DNA of 6,771 nt from Chloroflexota bacterium. GTDB taxonomy: Bacteria; Chloroflexota; Limnocylindria; QHBO01. The stretch spans positions 1 through 6,771 of the forward strand of contig JACDHU010000092.1 in NCBI GenBank assembly GCA_013820865.1, written 5' to 3'. A program made the translations under genes and the position numbers. This document shows positions 1-5,432 of the stretch, piece after piece (position 1 is the first letter of the stretch; each line of letters begins with the position of its first letter). Under the pieces are notes generated by a model, which was not told the origin of the DNA, ran no database searches, and worked only from the letters and a program-made list of their open reading frames with translations.

Positions 1-20
1 GCTTCAGACGCAGCCTGTGC

Positions 21-322
21 TTACCGTTCCCGGGCGAAGTTGCTCCCGCCTCGGCAAGCGTCACCGGGATTGAGGGCCTTGGGATCGATGAACTCCATCC
101 GGACGGCCTGTCCGAACGACTGCGTTCGACCCGGAGGCCCGTTTTCCGGGTCCTCACCGGTGTGGTCATCGTTCTGACCCGAGAACACGCAGATCGAGTT
201 CGCGTGTGCGGGACCTGCGGTGGGCTTGCCATTGCCAGTCACTTCGCCGGCCAGGACGGATCCTGCGCTGAGGCTCAGCAGCAGCAGCGCCGCACCGAGC
301 GCCTGGAGAGACCTCTTGTCAC
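21..322 (-). CDS. Small secreted protein of unknown function, with a probable frameshift near the start
   Basis: From about 290 down to the TAA at 23-21 one minus frame reads a clear signal peptide (ALLLLSLSAGSVLA, then GEV) followed by a mature region of about 70 residues. Recognisable stretches are ANSICVFSGQNDD, GRTQSFGQ, FIDPKALNPGDACRGGSNF. Two Cys (in SIC and DAC) could form an extracellular disulfide. The mature part resembles small exported hypothetical proteins of high-GC bacteria that I recall only from general pattern, and I know no function. The signal-peptide frame has no ATG, GTG or TTG between its upstream stop (TGA at 329-327) and the GTG at 242, which lies past the signal peptide. 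A good ribosome site (AGGAGG, 338-333) precedes a GTG at 322-320, but that GTG is in another frame and reaches a stop inside the Leu-rich stretch. One base inserted between about 290 and 320 would join the two. I therefore give the likely original extent. Sequencing error, true mutation or a GTG-242 start without signal peptide remain possible. Confidence 0.6.
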
Positions 323-332
323 GATCTCAGCA

Positions 333-338
333 CCTCCT
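333..338 (-). promoter_or_regulatory. Strong Shine-Dalgarno site for the secreted protein
   Basis: The minus strand reads AGGAGG, 10 bases before GTG 322-320. It is the best ribosome site in this part of the window. It argues that translation of the small secreted protein was meant to begin at that GTG, even though the present sequence puts it out of frame with the signal peptide. Confidence 0.55.
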
Positions 339-818
339 GTGGTGTTGGCGGGTAGGAGGCGCGGTCCCTCAGGACAGCCAAGGGGCACAGGCTGCGCTTC
401 AATGACCTCCCGCTCTGACTCCGTTGTAGCGCGAACCGGTGGAAGCCACGTCGGCCAAATGACGTAGGCAACGCTCGTGACGCCGGACTACGCCGAGGAC
501 GGATCGGCGAACGGGGGCTCTTCCCATCGGGCGGGGGAAGCCTATCCTCGTGCGGCTGCCTTGAGCGCGCCGGCCCGATGGTCCTCGAGCTGGAGCCGTG
601 GAGCCGAACCTCTACCTGCGGTTCGCGGAGGGCGCGGCAGACCGCCTATCACGGGCGATCCTCACCGGTTGATGTCCACGGCGAAGTCCCCATGGGCGCC
701 GCCGCACGGGTTTCGAATTCTGCAGCCGGCCGTGCGTAGCGCCGCCGCCGGGGGAGTTCGCCTGACGGTTGCACGGGGCGACACTAAAGCCGAACGAGGC
801 GGAGCTCACGCGTCGTGG

Positions 819-886
819 GTTGCACCGGATGACACAAGGGACGGTGCAGCGGCGGCTCCTTCGCCTTTAGTCGCACCCGGTGCAAC
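819..886. repeat. 10-bp perfect inverted repeat with long loop
   Basis: GTTGCACCGG at 819-828 is the exact reverse complement of CCGGTGCAAC at 877-886, with a 48-base loop. A competing 7-bp pair exists inside it (TGCACCG 821-827 with CGGTGCA 842-848). A further 7-bp inverted pair, ACTAAAG 783-789 and CTTTAGT 865-871, crosses the first. No U-run follows, so it does not look like an ordinary terminator. The role is unknown. Confidence 0.35.
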
Positions 887-941
887 GGGATGTGGAGGCG
901 CGGGATGATGGAGGCAACGGGATGATGGAGGCTATTGGATG
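887..941. repeat. Short tandem repeat, 17-bp unit, about three copies
   Basis: Two adjacent 17-base copies, GGGATGATGGAGGCAAC (902-918) and GGGATGATGGAGGCTAT (919-935), differ only in the last bases. They are preceded by a degenerate 15-base copy (887-901) and followed by a partial TGGATG (936-941). Each unit carries an ATG and a GGAGG, so it looks like repeated ribosome-site/start-codon pieces. The last GGAGG is spaced suitably for the ATG at 939, but the frame opened there becomes antisense to the next gene. Confidence 0.6.
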
Positions 942-984
942 TCGGCCACGGCGCAAAGCGACCGAAGGCCTTACCTCACGCACT

Positions 985-1242
985 TCATGGTTGAGCGTAC
1001 CGGTAACCGCAGTGCCGACAGGCGGCTGCGCCCATCGGATTTCTTGAACGGCACCCGGGACATGCCTTCGTCGGGCCCATGCCTGACCCTCTCGGAGCAG
1101 CCCCTTTGCCCAGCAGCGTCATGATGCCGAAGACCAGCCCGATGACGATGAGCAGGAAGCTGGGGATGAGGCCCCAACTGGGATTCGTTACGAGGATGAC
1201 GATGCCGACGAGGATGAGGGCACCGGCGACGCGCAGTGGCAT
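985..1242 (-). CDS. Small membrane protein with C-terminal zinc ribbon
   Basis: The 85-residue protein has two hydrophobic helices (about residues 5-19 and 25-44) joined by a short turn (TNPSWG). A Gly/Pro linker leads to a C-terminal zinc ribbon with Cys61, Cys64, Cys75 and Cys78 (CPGC, ten residues, CRHC, then GYRY). Two CxxC knuckles around a short loop are typical of the zinc-ribbon domains found on many small bacterial membrane proteins, where they are thought to bind zinc and mediate interactions. The start ATG lies 3 bases after the TAG of the lipoprotein gene, so the two are almost certainly co-transcribed and probably translationally coupled, since no separate strong ribosome site is seen. 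This pairing suggests a shared envelope role. I do not recognise a named family, and the function is unknown. Confidence 0.8.
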   Translation of the reverse strand: MPLRVAGALILVGIVILVTNPSWGLIPSFLLIVIGLVFGIMTLLGKGAAPRGSGMGPTKACPGCRSRNPMGAAACRHCGYRYAQP

Positions 1243-1245
1243 GAC

Positions 1246-1812
1246 CTATTCTTCGGCGCCCAGGATGCCCGTCGCGAGGTCTTCGGTGGGTCCCACCGGA
1301 CCGGCCAGGAAGAGGAAGACCAGCGAATCTGCACGACCGAACGGGGCGAGCACGACGGTCTGGCCATGGGCGGTAATGAGGTAGGCCGATCCGCCCAAGC
1401 CGCGCTCGCTGCCAGCCTGGAGGCCGTCTTCCATGTCGTCGATGATGCGGGCGAAGTAGTCGATCGACTGTGTGTCATCGGCTCCGGGAAAGGTGAACGC
1501 GATGATGGACACGTCTTCATCACCCCGACTGGCGACCGAGGCCTGGACGATCTCGACCTCGGCGTCGCCGTCGAGCGTCGCGTTCGCGCCCTCGACGAAG
1601 CCCGCGACGGCGACGCTCGAGGCGCGGTAGGCGAATCCCTCGACGCCCGGTAGCGCGCCCAGCCGTTCTCCAGGTGAGGCGGCCAAGACTATCGATGCCG
1701 AGGCGGACGGCGAGCCTGCCGGGGCTCCGGGAGAACTGCAGGCGGCGAGGATCGTGATGGCGACGATGCCCAGCATCGGTCGCAGGTTCATGCGATTTCG
1801 GCGTGTGATCAT
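1246..1812 (-). CDS. Predicted lipoprotein of unknown function
   Basis: This 188-residue protein begins with a basic n-region (RRNR), a hydrophobic stretch and a lipobox, ILAAC, with the lipidated Cys at residue 25, followed by a Ser/Pro/Ala/Gly-rich linker (SSPGAPAGSPSASAS). This is a classic type II signal peptide, so the protein should be anchored on the outer face of the cytoplasmic membrane. The rest (about residues 45-188) is a single soluble domain with alternating beta-type and helical sequence (EVEIVQASV, VSIIAFTF, QSIDYFARIIDDMEDGL, SLVFLFLAG). It has no catalytic motif I recognise. ATG at 1791 (residue 8) is an alternative start, and neither has a clear ribosome site. It lies 41 bases downstream of the aminotransferase and 3 bases before the zinc-ribbon membrane gene, consistent with one transcript. 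Confidence 0.8.
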   Translation of the reverse strand: MITRRNRMNLRPMLGIVAITILAACSSPGAPAGSPSASASIVLAASPGERLGALPGVEGFAYRASSVAVAGFVEGANATLDGDAEVEIVQASVASRGDEDVSIIAFTFPGADDTQSIDYFARIIDDMEDGLQAGSERGLGGSAYLITAHGQTVVLAPFGRADSLVFLFLAGPVGPTEDLATGILGAEE

Positions 1813-1853
1813 CGGCTCAGGGTACCAATGACGCGCGAATGATCAGATCGGCG

Positions 1854-3035
1854 CTATGCCGTCGCCTCGCGGCGCGCGGCGGCGAAGCGTGGGATCCCGG
1901 CCTCGACCATCTCGTCCGAAGCGGTCAGGCTGATCCGGAACCAGCCCGGCACCTCGACGACGGTGCCGGGCAGGACCAGCACCCGGTGTGTCGCCAGGAT
2001 CTCGGCGAACGCCTCGTCGTCGGTGATCGGCGAGCGGGCCATGGTGTAGAACGTGCCCTCCGGCATCGAGGCTTCGTAGCCCATCTCGCGCAACGCCGAA
2101 ACGAGCCGGTCGCGACGGCGCTCCAGCGCCGGGACGTCGATCGAGAGTTGCTCTAGATCGGCGAGTGCGTGCTGGAGGAGCGCGTTCGGCCACGCGTAGC
2201 CGGCGGCGATCTGCTGTACGAAGATCTCATCCCGAAGCTGGACGCGCTCCGGCAGCGTCGGCGGCACGGTCAGGAAGCCGATGCGCTGCCCGGGCGCCAG
2301 CAGTGTCTTCCCGTACGAGTACGTGACCACGGTGTGGGGATAGAACTCGGCGGGACTGTGCGCGGTGCGTCCGTCGAACACGATCCGGTTGTACGGCTCA
2401 TCGGACAGGATCCAGATCGGATGACCGATGCGCGCGGAGGCATCGGTCAGGGCCTCGGCCAGCGCGGTCAGGGTCTCCGGCGTGTACACGCGGCCGGTGG
2501 GATTGTGCGGGCTGTTCACGAGGACCGCGCGTGTGCGCGGGTTGATGGCCGCGGCGATCCGGTCGACGTCAAGGTCGAAAGCGGGCGGTTCAAGCGCGGC
2601 TCGCACGGGCTCGCCACCGGCGGCGAGGATCAGGATCTCGTAAAAGAACCACGGCGGAGACAGGAAGACGACCTCGTCACCGGGCTCCACCAGCGTCCGC
2701 AGCGCGACCGCGATCGCGGCGAATCCGCCATTCGTCATCGCCACGTCGGCGGGATCCCAGGCGAGTCCGGTCCGAGCCGTGAGCGACTCCGCGACCGTGC
2801 GCTGCGAAGCCGGCTCCGACAGCTTGTAGGCGAACCAGTCCTTGTCGTGCGGCGCGACGTGGCGTTCGAGCGCAGCGACGTACGCGGGATCCGGCATCTC
2901 CTGCGGATTGCCGACGGCGAAGTTGGCCACGTCCGGCTCGCGGTTCAGGGTTGCGAACGGCCCGCCGAAGAACGAGAGGAACGGCGCGACACTCTGGCGC
3001 AGCCGGTCGCGATGTCGCGGTGAGGCAGTCGTCAT
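1854..3035 (-). CDS. Pyridoxal-phosphate-dependent class I/II aminotransferase
   Basis: The 393-residue fold-type I aminotransferase is of full family length. Visible landmarks are NSPHNPTG (Asn178, contacts the cofactor ring oxygen), SDEPY (Asp212 pairs with the ring nitrogen, Tyr215), SYGKTLLAPGQRIG (Lys243 forms the Schiff base, Arg251 contacts the phosphate) and WFRISL (Arg367, which binds the substrate alpha-carboxylate). These are all the expected catalytic residues, so it should be an active cytosolic enzyme moving an amino group between an amino acid and a 2-oxo acid. The motifs resemble the aspartate/aromatic group, but I cannot read the substrate from sequence. I chose ATG 3035 because the 45 residues upstream in this frame are Arg/His/Gln-rich and are a shadow of the Lys-rich microprotein gene. 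The start lies 17 bases after that gene's stop, and no strong ribosome site is seen, so coupling is likely. Confidence 0.93.
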   Translation of the reverse strand: MTTASPRHRDRLRQSVAPFLSFFGGPFATLNREPDVANFAVGNPQEMPDPAYVAALERHVAPHDKDWFAYKLSEPASQRTVAESLTARTGLAWDPADVAMTNGGFAAIAVALRTLVEPGDEVVFLSPPWFFYEILILAAGGEPVRAALEPPAFDLDVDRIAAAINPRTRAVLVNSPHNPTGRVYTPETLTALAEALTDASARIGHPIWILSDEPYNRIVFDGRTAHSPAEFYPHTVVTYSYGKTLLAPGQRIGFLTVPPTLPERVQLRDEIFVQQIAAGYAWPNALLQHALADLEQLSIDVPALERRRDRLVSALREMGYEASMPEGTFYTMARSPITDDEAFAEILATHRVLVLPGTVVEVPGWFRISLTASDEMVEAGIPRFAAARREATA

Positions 3036-3052
3036 CGGATGCGAGCCGTGCC

Positions 3053-3121
3053 CTACTTCTTCTTGGGTTCGCCCTTTTGCTTCTTGCCCTTGCTCTTGGA
3101 CCCGGGTCCCTTGTCGCCCAT
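3053..3121 (-). CDS. Lys-rich 22-residue microprotein
   Basis: This reading frame runs ATG 3121-3119 to TAG 3055-3053. The product begins MGDKGPGSK and ends KGEPKKK. Nine of 22 residues are Lys, the rest mostly Gly, Pro, Ser and a few acidic residues, so it is strongly basic and probably disordered. A good ribosome site (AGGAG, 3134-3130) sits 8 bases before the start. It ends 17 bases before the aminotransferase start, so the two are likely co-transcribed. I recall very short basic proteins of similar MGDK/MADK-type sequence annotated as hypothetical in high-GC bacteria, but I cannot verify homology. Binding nucleic acid or the ribosome is only a guess from charge. The alternative is a translated leader that controls the aminotransferase. 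Confidence 0.65.
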   Translation of the reverse strand: MGDKGPGSKSKGKKQKGEPKKK

Positions 3122-3147
3122 GATGTGGTCTCCTCGAGTGTTGACGA

Positions 3148-3168
3148 GGCCGATGCAATTCATCGGCC
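3148..3168. promoter_or_regulatory. Strong hairpin in the leader of the microprotein/aminotransferase genes
   Basis: GGCCGATG (3148-3155) pairs perfectly with CATCGGCC (3161-3168) across a 5-base loop. The 8-bp stem contains six G-C pairs. It lies in the 91-base gap between the end of the MDR gene and the microprotein start, with its near edge 13 bases before the AGGAG site. No U-run follows on either strand, so it is not a textbook intrinsic terminator. It could be a processing or stability element, a weak attenuator, or a protein-binding site. Confidence 0.55.
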
Positions 3169-3212
3169 ATTGGCGACTATGGTGCGCCTTCGGGTCAAGC
3201 GGTGAGGGCGCA

Positions 3213-4211
3213 TCAGACCGTGATGACAACCTTGCCCCGCGCGCGCATGGTTTCCAGGTATCGAAGGGCAGCGGGCACTTCGCTCAGGGGATAGGTCCGG
3301 TCGATCACCGGGGTGACCGCGCCGGCCTCGATGAGGTTTTTGACGAAGACCAGGTCTTCGCGCTTCATGTCGGTCAGCATTCCCGTCAGCTTCTGATTCC
3401 CGAAGCGCGACAGCTGTGAAGCCGCGAGGATGCGAGCGATGGGTGCGACCCAGTTGCCCTTTGATGCCCCGACCAGCACGAGCGTCCCGGCGGAGGCCAG
3501 CACGCGCCGCATGGCTCGCAATGAGCGATTGCCCACGTTGTCGACGATCAGGTCGTATCGTCGGTCGCTCCGGGTGAAGTCCTCGCTCGTGTAGTCGATG
3601 ACGTGGTCTGCGCCGATCGAGCGGACCAGTTCCCCGTTGCGCGCGCTGCACACGCCCGTCACGTCCGCTCCGAAGTGTTTGGCGAGCTGCACGGCGAAGG
3701 TCCCGACACCGCCCGATGCGCCGTTGATCAGGACCCTCTGCCCGGGCTGAATGGATCCCTTGTCGCGCAACGCCTGGAGCGCGGTGACTGCTCCGACCGG
3801 CACGGTAGCCGCCTGCTCCAGCGTCAGGTTGACCGGTTTGCGCACGAAGAGCTCCTCTGGCCCGCAGACGTACTCCGCACACGCCCGGCTCTTCTCGCCG
3901 AACACCTCGTCACCCGGCTGAAGTTCGGTCACGGCAGATCCGACCGCCTCGACGACTCCGGCGACATCGACGCCGGGAATGTTGCGCTTCGGGGTGCGCC
4001 ATCCCGCCGTGGGACGAACGATGTACGGCAGGCCACGCAGGAGATGCCAATCCAACGGATTCACGCTTGCCGCGCGGACGCGGACGAGCACGTCAGTGTC
4101 CTTGGGCTTCGGCCTGCCCACTTCACGGAGTTCGAGGACATCGGGCGAGCCATACCTGCGGTACACGATCGCCTTCATCGTGCTCACCTGGGCCGAAGCT
4201 TCGTCCGACAT
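3213..4211 (-). CDS. MDR-superfamily NAD(P)-dependent oxidoreductase, quinone-reductase-like
   Basis: The 332-residue protein has an N-terminal GroES-like domain (about residues 12-130, with NIPGVDVAGVVEAVG at 77-91) and a Rossmann domain whose NAD(P)-binding loop is NGASGGVG (163-170). The VDNVG stretch near 223-227 is also typical. I see no Cys cluster for the structural zinc and no catalytic zinc ligands in the usual places. This places it with zinc-independent quinone oxidoreductase/zeta-crystallin-like reductases that reduce quinones or enones with NAD(P)H in the cytosol. The substrate is unknown. ATG 4211 has GGAG 8 bases upstream; ATG 4178 (residue 12, AGGTGAG upstream) is the main alternative. 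An earlier in-frame start at 4250 abuts the operator and has no ribosome site. It is divergent from a TetR regulator, which probably represses it. Confidence 0.9.
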   Translation of the reverse strand: MSDEASAQVSTMKAIVYRRYGSPDVLELREVGRPKPKDTDVLVRVRAASVNPLDWHLLRGLPYIVRPTAGWRTPKRNIPGVDVAGVVEAVGSAVTELQPGDEVFGEKSRACAEYVCGPEELFVRKPVNLTLEQAATVPVGAVTALQALRDKGSIQPGQRVLINGASGGVGTFAVQLAKHFGADVTGVCSARNGELVRSIGADHVIDYTSEDFTRSDRRYDLIVDNVGNRSLRAMRRVLASAGTLVLVGASKGNWVAPIARILAASQLSRFGNQKLTGMLTDMKREDLVFVKNLIEAGAVTPVIDRTYPLSEVPAALRYLETMRARGKVVITV

Positions 4212-4234
4212 GATCCGATCTCCGGTGGGAATGC

Positions 4235-4262
4235 TTGCTATGCTGGTCATACGCTGTAAGGT
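4235..4262 (+). promoter_or_regulatory. Candidate promoter of the TetR-family regulator
   Basis: TTGCTA (4235-4240) and TAAGGT (4257-4262) are 16 bases apart. They match the sigma-70 consensus at 4 of 6 and 3 of 6 positions. The -10 lies inside the 16-bp palindrome, so a repressor bound there would block transcription. This is a weak match supported mainly by position and symmetry. Confidence 0.35.
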
Positions 4263-4270
4263 ACCTTACA
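4255..4270. promoter_or_regulatory. Perfect palindromic operator, probable TetR-family binding site
   Basis: TGTAAGGTACCTTACA is a perfect 16-bp palindrome in the divergent gap between the MDR oxidoreductase and the TetR-family gene. Flanking bases extend the symmetry to CG...CG at 4252-4253 and 4272-4273, with one mismatched pair between. A further GTAAG (4273-4277) repeats the left half-site in direct orientation. TetR-family dimers typically bind such sites in their own divergent promoter regions, so this regulator is the likely ligand. Autorepression plus repression of the MDR gene is inferred. Confidence 0.8.
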
Positions 4271-4285
4271 TCGTAAGAATGTCAA
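4258..4285 (-). promoter_or_regulatory. Candidate promoter of the MDR oxidoreductase
   Basis: On the minus strand a consensus TTGACA (4285-4280) is followed after 16 bases by TACCTT (4263-4258), which matches the -10 consensus at 3 of 6 positions. The -10 is embedded in the palindrome, so repressor binding would occlude it. The -35 is perfect and the -10 poor, as is common for regulated promoters. Confidence 0.5.
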
Positions 4286-4312
4286 GCCCGCAGATTTCAG
4301 GAGTGGTTGAGA

Positions 4313-5002
4313 TTGGTTTCGCAGGCCGATTCCATCACAGAGCCTCGAGTCCCGTTGAGCCGGGCGCGAGTGCTCGAGGCAGCCATCGGCCTGGCCGATG
4401 AGGCCGGGATCGGGTCGCTCACGATGCGGCGCCTCGCGCAGGTGCTCGGGGTCGAGGCGATGACGCTCTACTACTACGTGTCGAACAAGGACGACATCCT
4501 CAACGGTATGGTCGACATCGTCGTGGCTGAGATCGAGCTGCCGACACCCGACACCGATTGGAAGGCGGCGATCCGCAGGACCGCGATCTCCGCCTACGAG
4601 GTCCTCCAGCTCCACCCCTGGGCCGCGAGCCTCATGCTGTCGTCATCGGGGGTCAGCCACGCACGACTGCGATACATGGATGCGGTCCTCGGAAGCCTGC
4701 GGCAGGCCGGCTTTTCGGCCGAGATGACGGACCACGCGTATCACGCCCTCGAGAGCCACATCATCGGGTTCACGCTGTGGGTGGTCGGCATGAACCTCGG
4801 TAGCCAGGAGGACCTGGCGGGCCTGGCGGCGGACTTTCTGCGCGACCTTCCGCGCGACGAGTTGCCATATCTCGCCGAGCACGTCGAACAGCATATGAAG
4901 GAGCGAGACCCGGAGGACGAGGGCGAGTTCGCGTTTGGCCTCGACCTGATCCTCGACGGCCTCGAAAGGACTCGAGTGACGGCGGTCATCGCGGGGAATT
5001 AG
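4313..5002 (+). CDS. TetR/AcrR-family transcriptional regulator
   Basis: The 229-residue protein has an N-terminal TetR DNA-binding domain: a first helix (RARVLEAAIGLADEAG, 17-32) and a helix-turn-helix of the form LTMRRLAQVLGVEAMTLYYYV (about 36-56), followed by NKDDIL. The longer all-helical C-terminal region (about 75-225) includes LHPWAASLMLS and LESHIIGFTLWVVGMNLG. It resembles the TetR C-terminal ligand-binding and dimerisation domain (TetR_C type), where a small molecule would release the protein from DNA. I chose TTG 4313 because AGGAG (4299-4303) lies 9 bases upstream. TTG 4307 would be only 3 bases from it. The gene is divergent from the MDR oxidoreductase with a palindrome between, so it probably represses that gene and itself. 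The inducer is unknown. Confidence 0.92.
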   Translation: MVSQADSITEPRVPLSRARVLEAAIGLADEAGIGSLTMRRLAQVLGVEAMTLYYYVSNKDDILNGMVDIVVAEIELPTPDTDWKAAIRRTAISAYEVLQLHPWAASLMLSSSGVSHARLRYMDAVLGSLRQAGFSAEMTDHAYHALESHIIGFTLWVVGMNLGSQEDLAGLAADFLRDLPRDELPYLAEHVEQHMKERDPEDEGEFAFGLDLILDGLERTRVTAVIAGN

Positions 5003-5027
5003 TGAAGTTCCACGGTCGAGTGCGGGG

Positions 5028-5276
5028 TCAGACCTCCACGGGCACCGGATAGACTTCTGTGGCGGGATGGCCGGCCCGCTCATGGATGCGCTGGACGGCT
5101 TCGGCGTTAGGTGCCTCCGACACGCACCACACCATGCCGGACTCGGGATCGCCCCACGCCTTCTGGAAATCCACATCCTCATCAGCCTGGATGTCGACGT
5201 CGGCTTGGTGTGCTGCCTGCAGCGCCTCTGGAGTGATGCCGTGCATCCCGTGATGGACGTCCATGAACTTCGGCAT
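5028..5276 (-). CDS. DUF4242 / SCO4226-like nickel-binding family protein
   Basis: The 82-residue protein is His-rich at its N-terminus (MPKFMDVHHGMHGI) and ends with RIHERAGHPATEVYPVPVEV, matching my memory of the DUF4242 family. Its named relative is Streptomyces SCO4226, described as a small nickel-responsive protein with a ferredoxin-like dimeric fold. His8, His9, His12, His23, His65 and His70 are candidate metal ligands, but I cannot say which are used. The core WGDPESGMVWCVSEAPNAEAV is typical of the family. I chose ATG 5276 because AAGGAG (5292-5287) lies 10 bases upstream and the preceding 11 in-frame residues are not family-like. It is convergent with the TetR gene (25-base gap, no hairpin seen) and divergent from the FMN reductase. 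Confidence 0.85.
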   Translation of the reverse strand: MPKFMDVHHGMHGITPEALQAAHQADVDIQADEDVDFQKAWGDPESGMVWCVSEAPNAEAVQRIHERAGHPATEVYPVPVEV

Positions 5277-5432
5277 GATGCGGGTGCTCCTTGCTATGTG
5301 TACCGGCATGCTCAGGTGCTGCCGGATCGCGACTGGTATACACCGCAGACGCGCAGCCCGCAGCTAATTTGAGCGACACCACGGAGCCGAGGTCGTCGAA
5401 TGCCGGGCACGATGCATGCAACGGAAGTGAGT

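Larger units (their letters stand above)
340..984. other. Gene-poor stretch of about 640 bases
   Basis: I find no protein here that I believe. The longest open frame (477-908, +) encodes low-complexity Ala/Gly/Arg/Ser-rich sequence with no domain, motif or good ribosome site, as expected of chance open frames in GC-rich DNA. The right end holds a short tandem repeat (887-941) and imperfectly organised inverted repeats (783-886). The left end should contain the promoter of the small secreted gene on the minus strand, but no convincing -35/-10 pair is visible. The stretch separates the 3' end of the minus-strand gene run from the secreted gene. Confidence 0.5.

Noticed and set aside
477..908. 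143-residue plus-strand open frame
   Set aside because: Low-complexity Ala/Gly/Arg/Ser composition, no motif, no ribosome site, and it overlaps the repeats. It looks like a chance frame in GC-rich DNA.
939..1124. 61-residue plus-strand frame with GGAGG ahead of its ATG
   Set aside because: Most of it is antisense to the zinc-ribbon membrane gene, and the product shows no family features.
2169..3023. 284-residue plus-strand frame
   Set aside because: It is fully antisense to the aminotransferase, whose catalytic motifs are complete. The product is Arg/Gly-rich shadow sequence.
3036..3170. N-terminal extension of the aminotransferase
   Set aside because: The extra 45 residues are the out-of-frame shadow of the Lys-rich microprotein and are unlike any aminotransferase N-terminus.
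3160..3882. 240-residue minus-strand frame inside the MDR gene
   Set aside because: Arg-rich shadow. The MDR frame shows the Rossmann loop and GroES-like domain.
4212..4250. Earlier start of the MDR oxidoreductase at 4250
   Set aside because: It begins 5 bases from the palindrome, would leave almost no leader from the candidate promoter, and has no ribosome site. ATG 4211 has GGAG.
5003..5027. Possible terminator between the convergent TetR and DUF4242 genes
   Set aside because: No stem of useful length and no T-run in the 25-base gap.
4643..5182. 179-residue minus-strand frame across the TetR and DUF4242 genes
   Set aside because: It overlaps two well-supported genes in other frames and has no recognisable domain.
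5310..5399. Promoter around TATAC (5337-5341) between DUF4242 and the FMN reductase
   Set aside because: TATACA and TATACC resemble -10 elements on the two strands, but neither has a -35-like element at a suitable distance.
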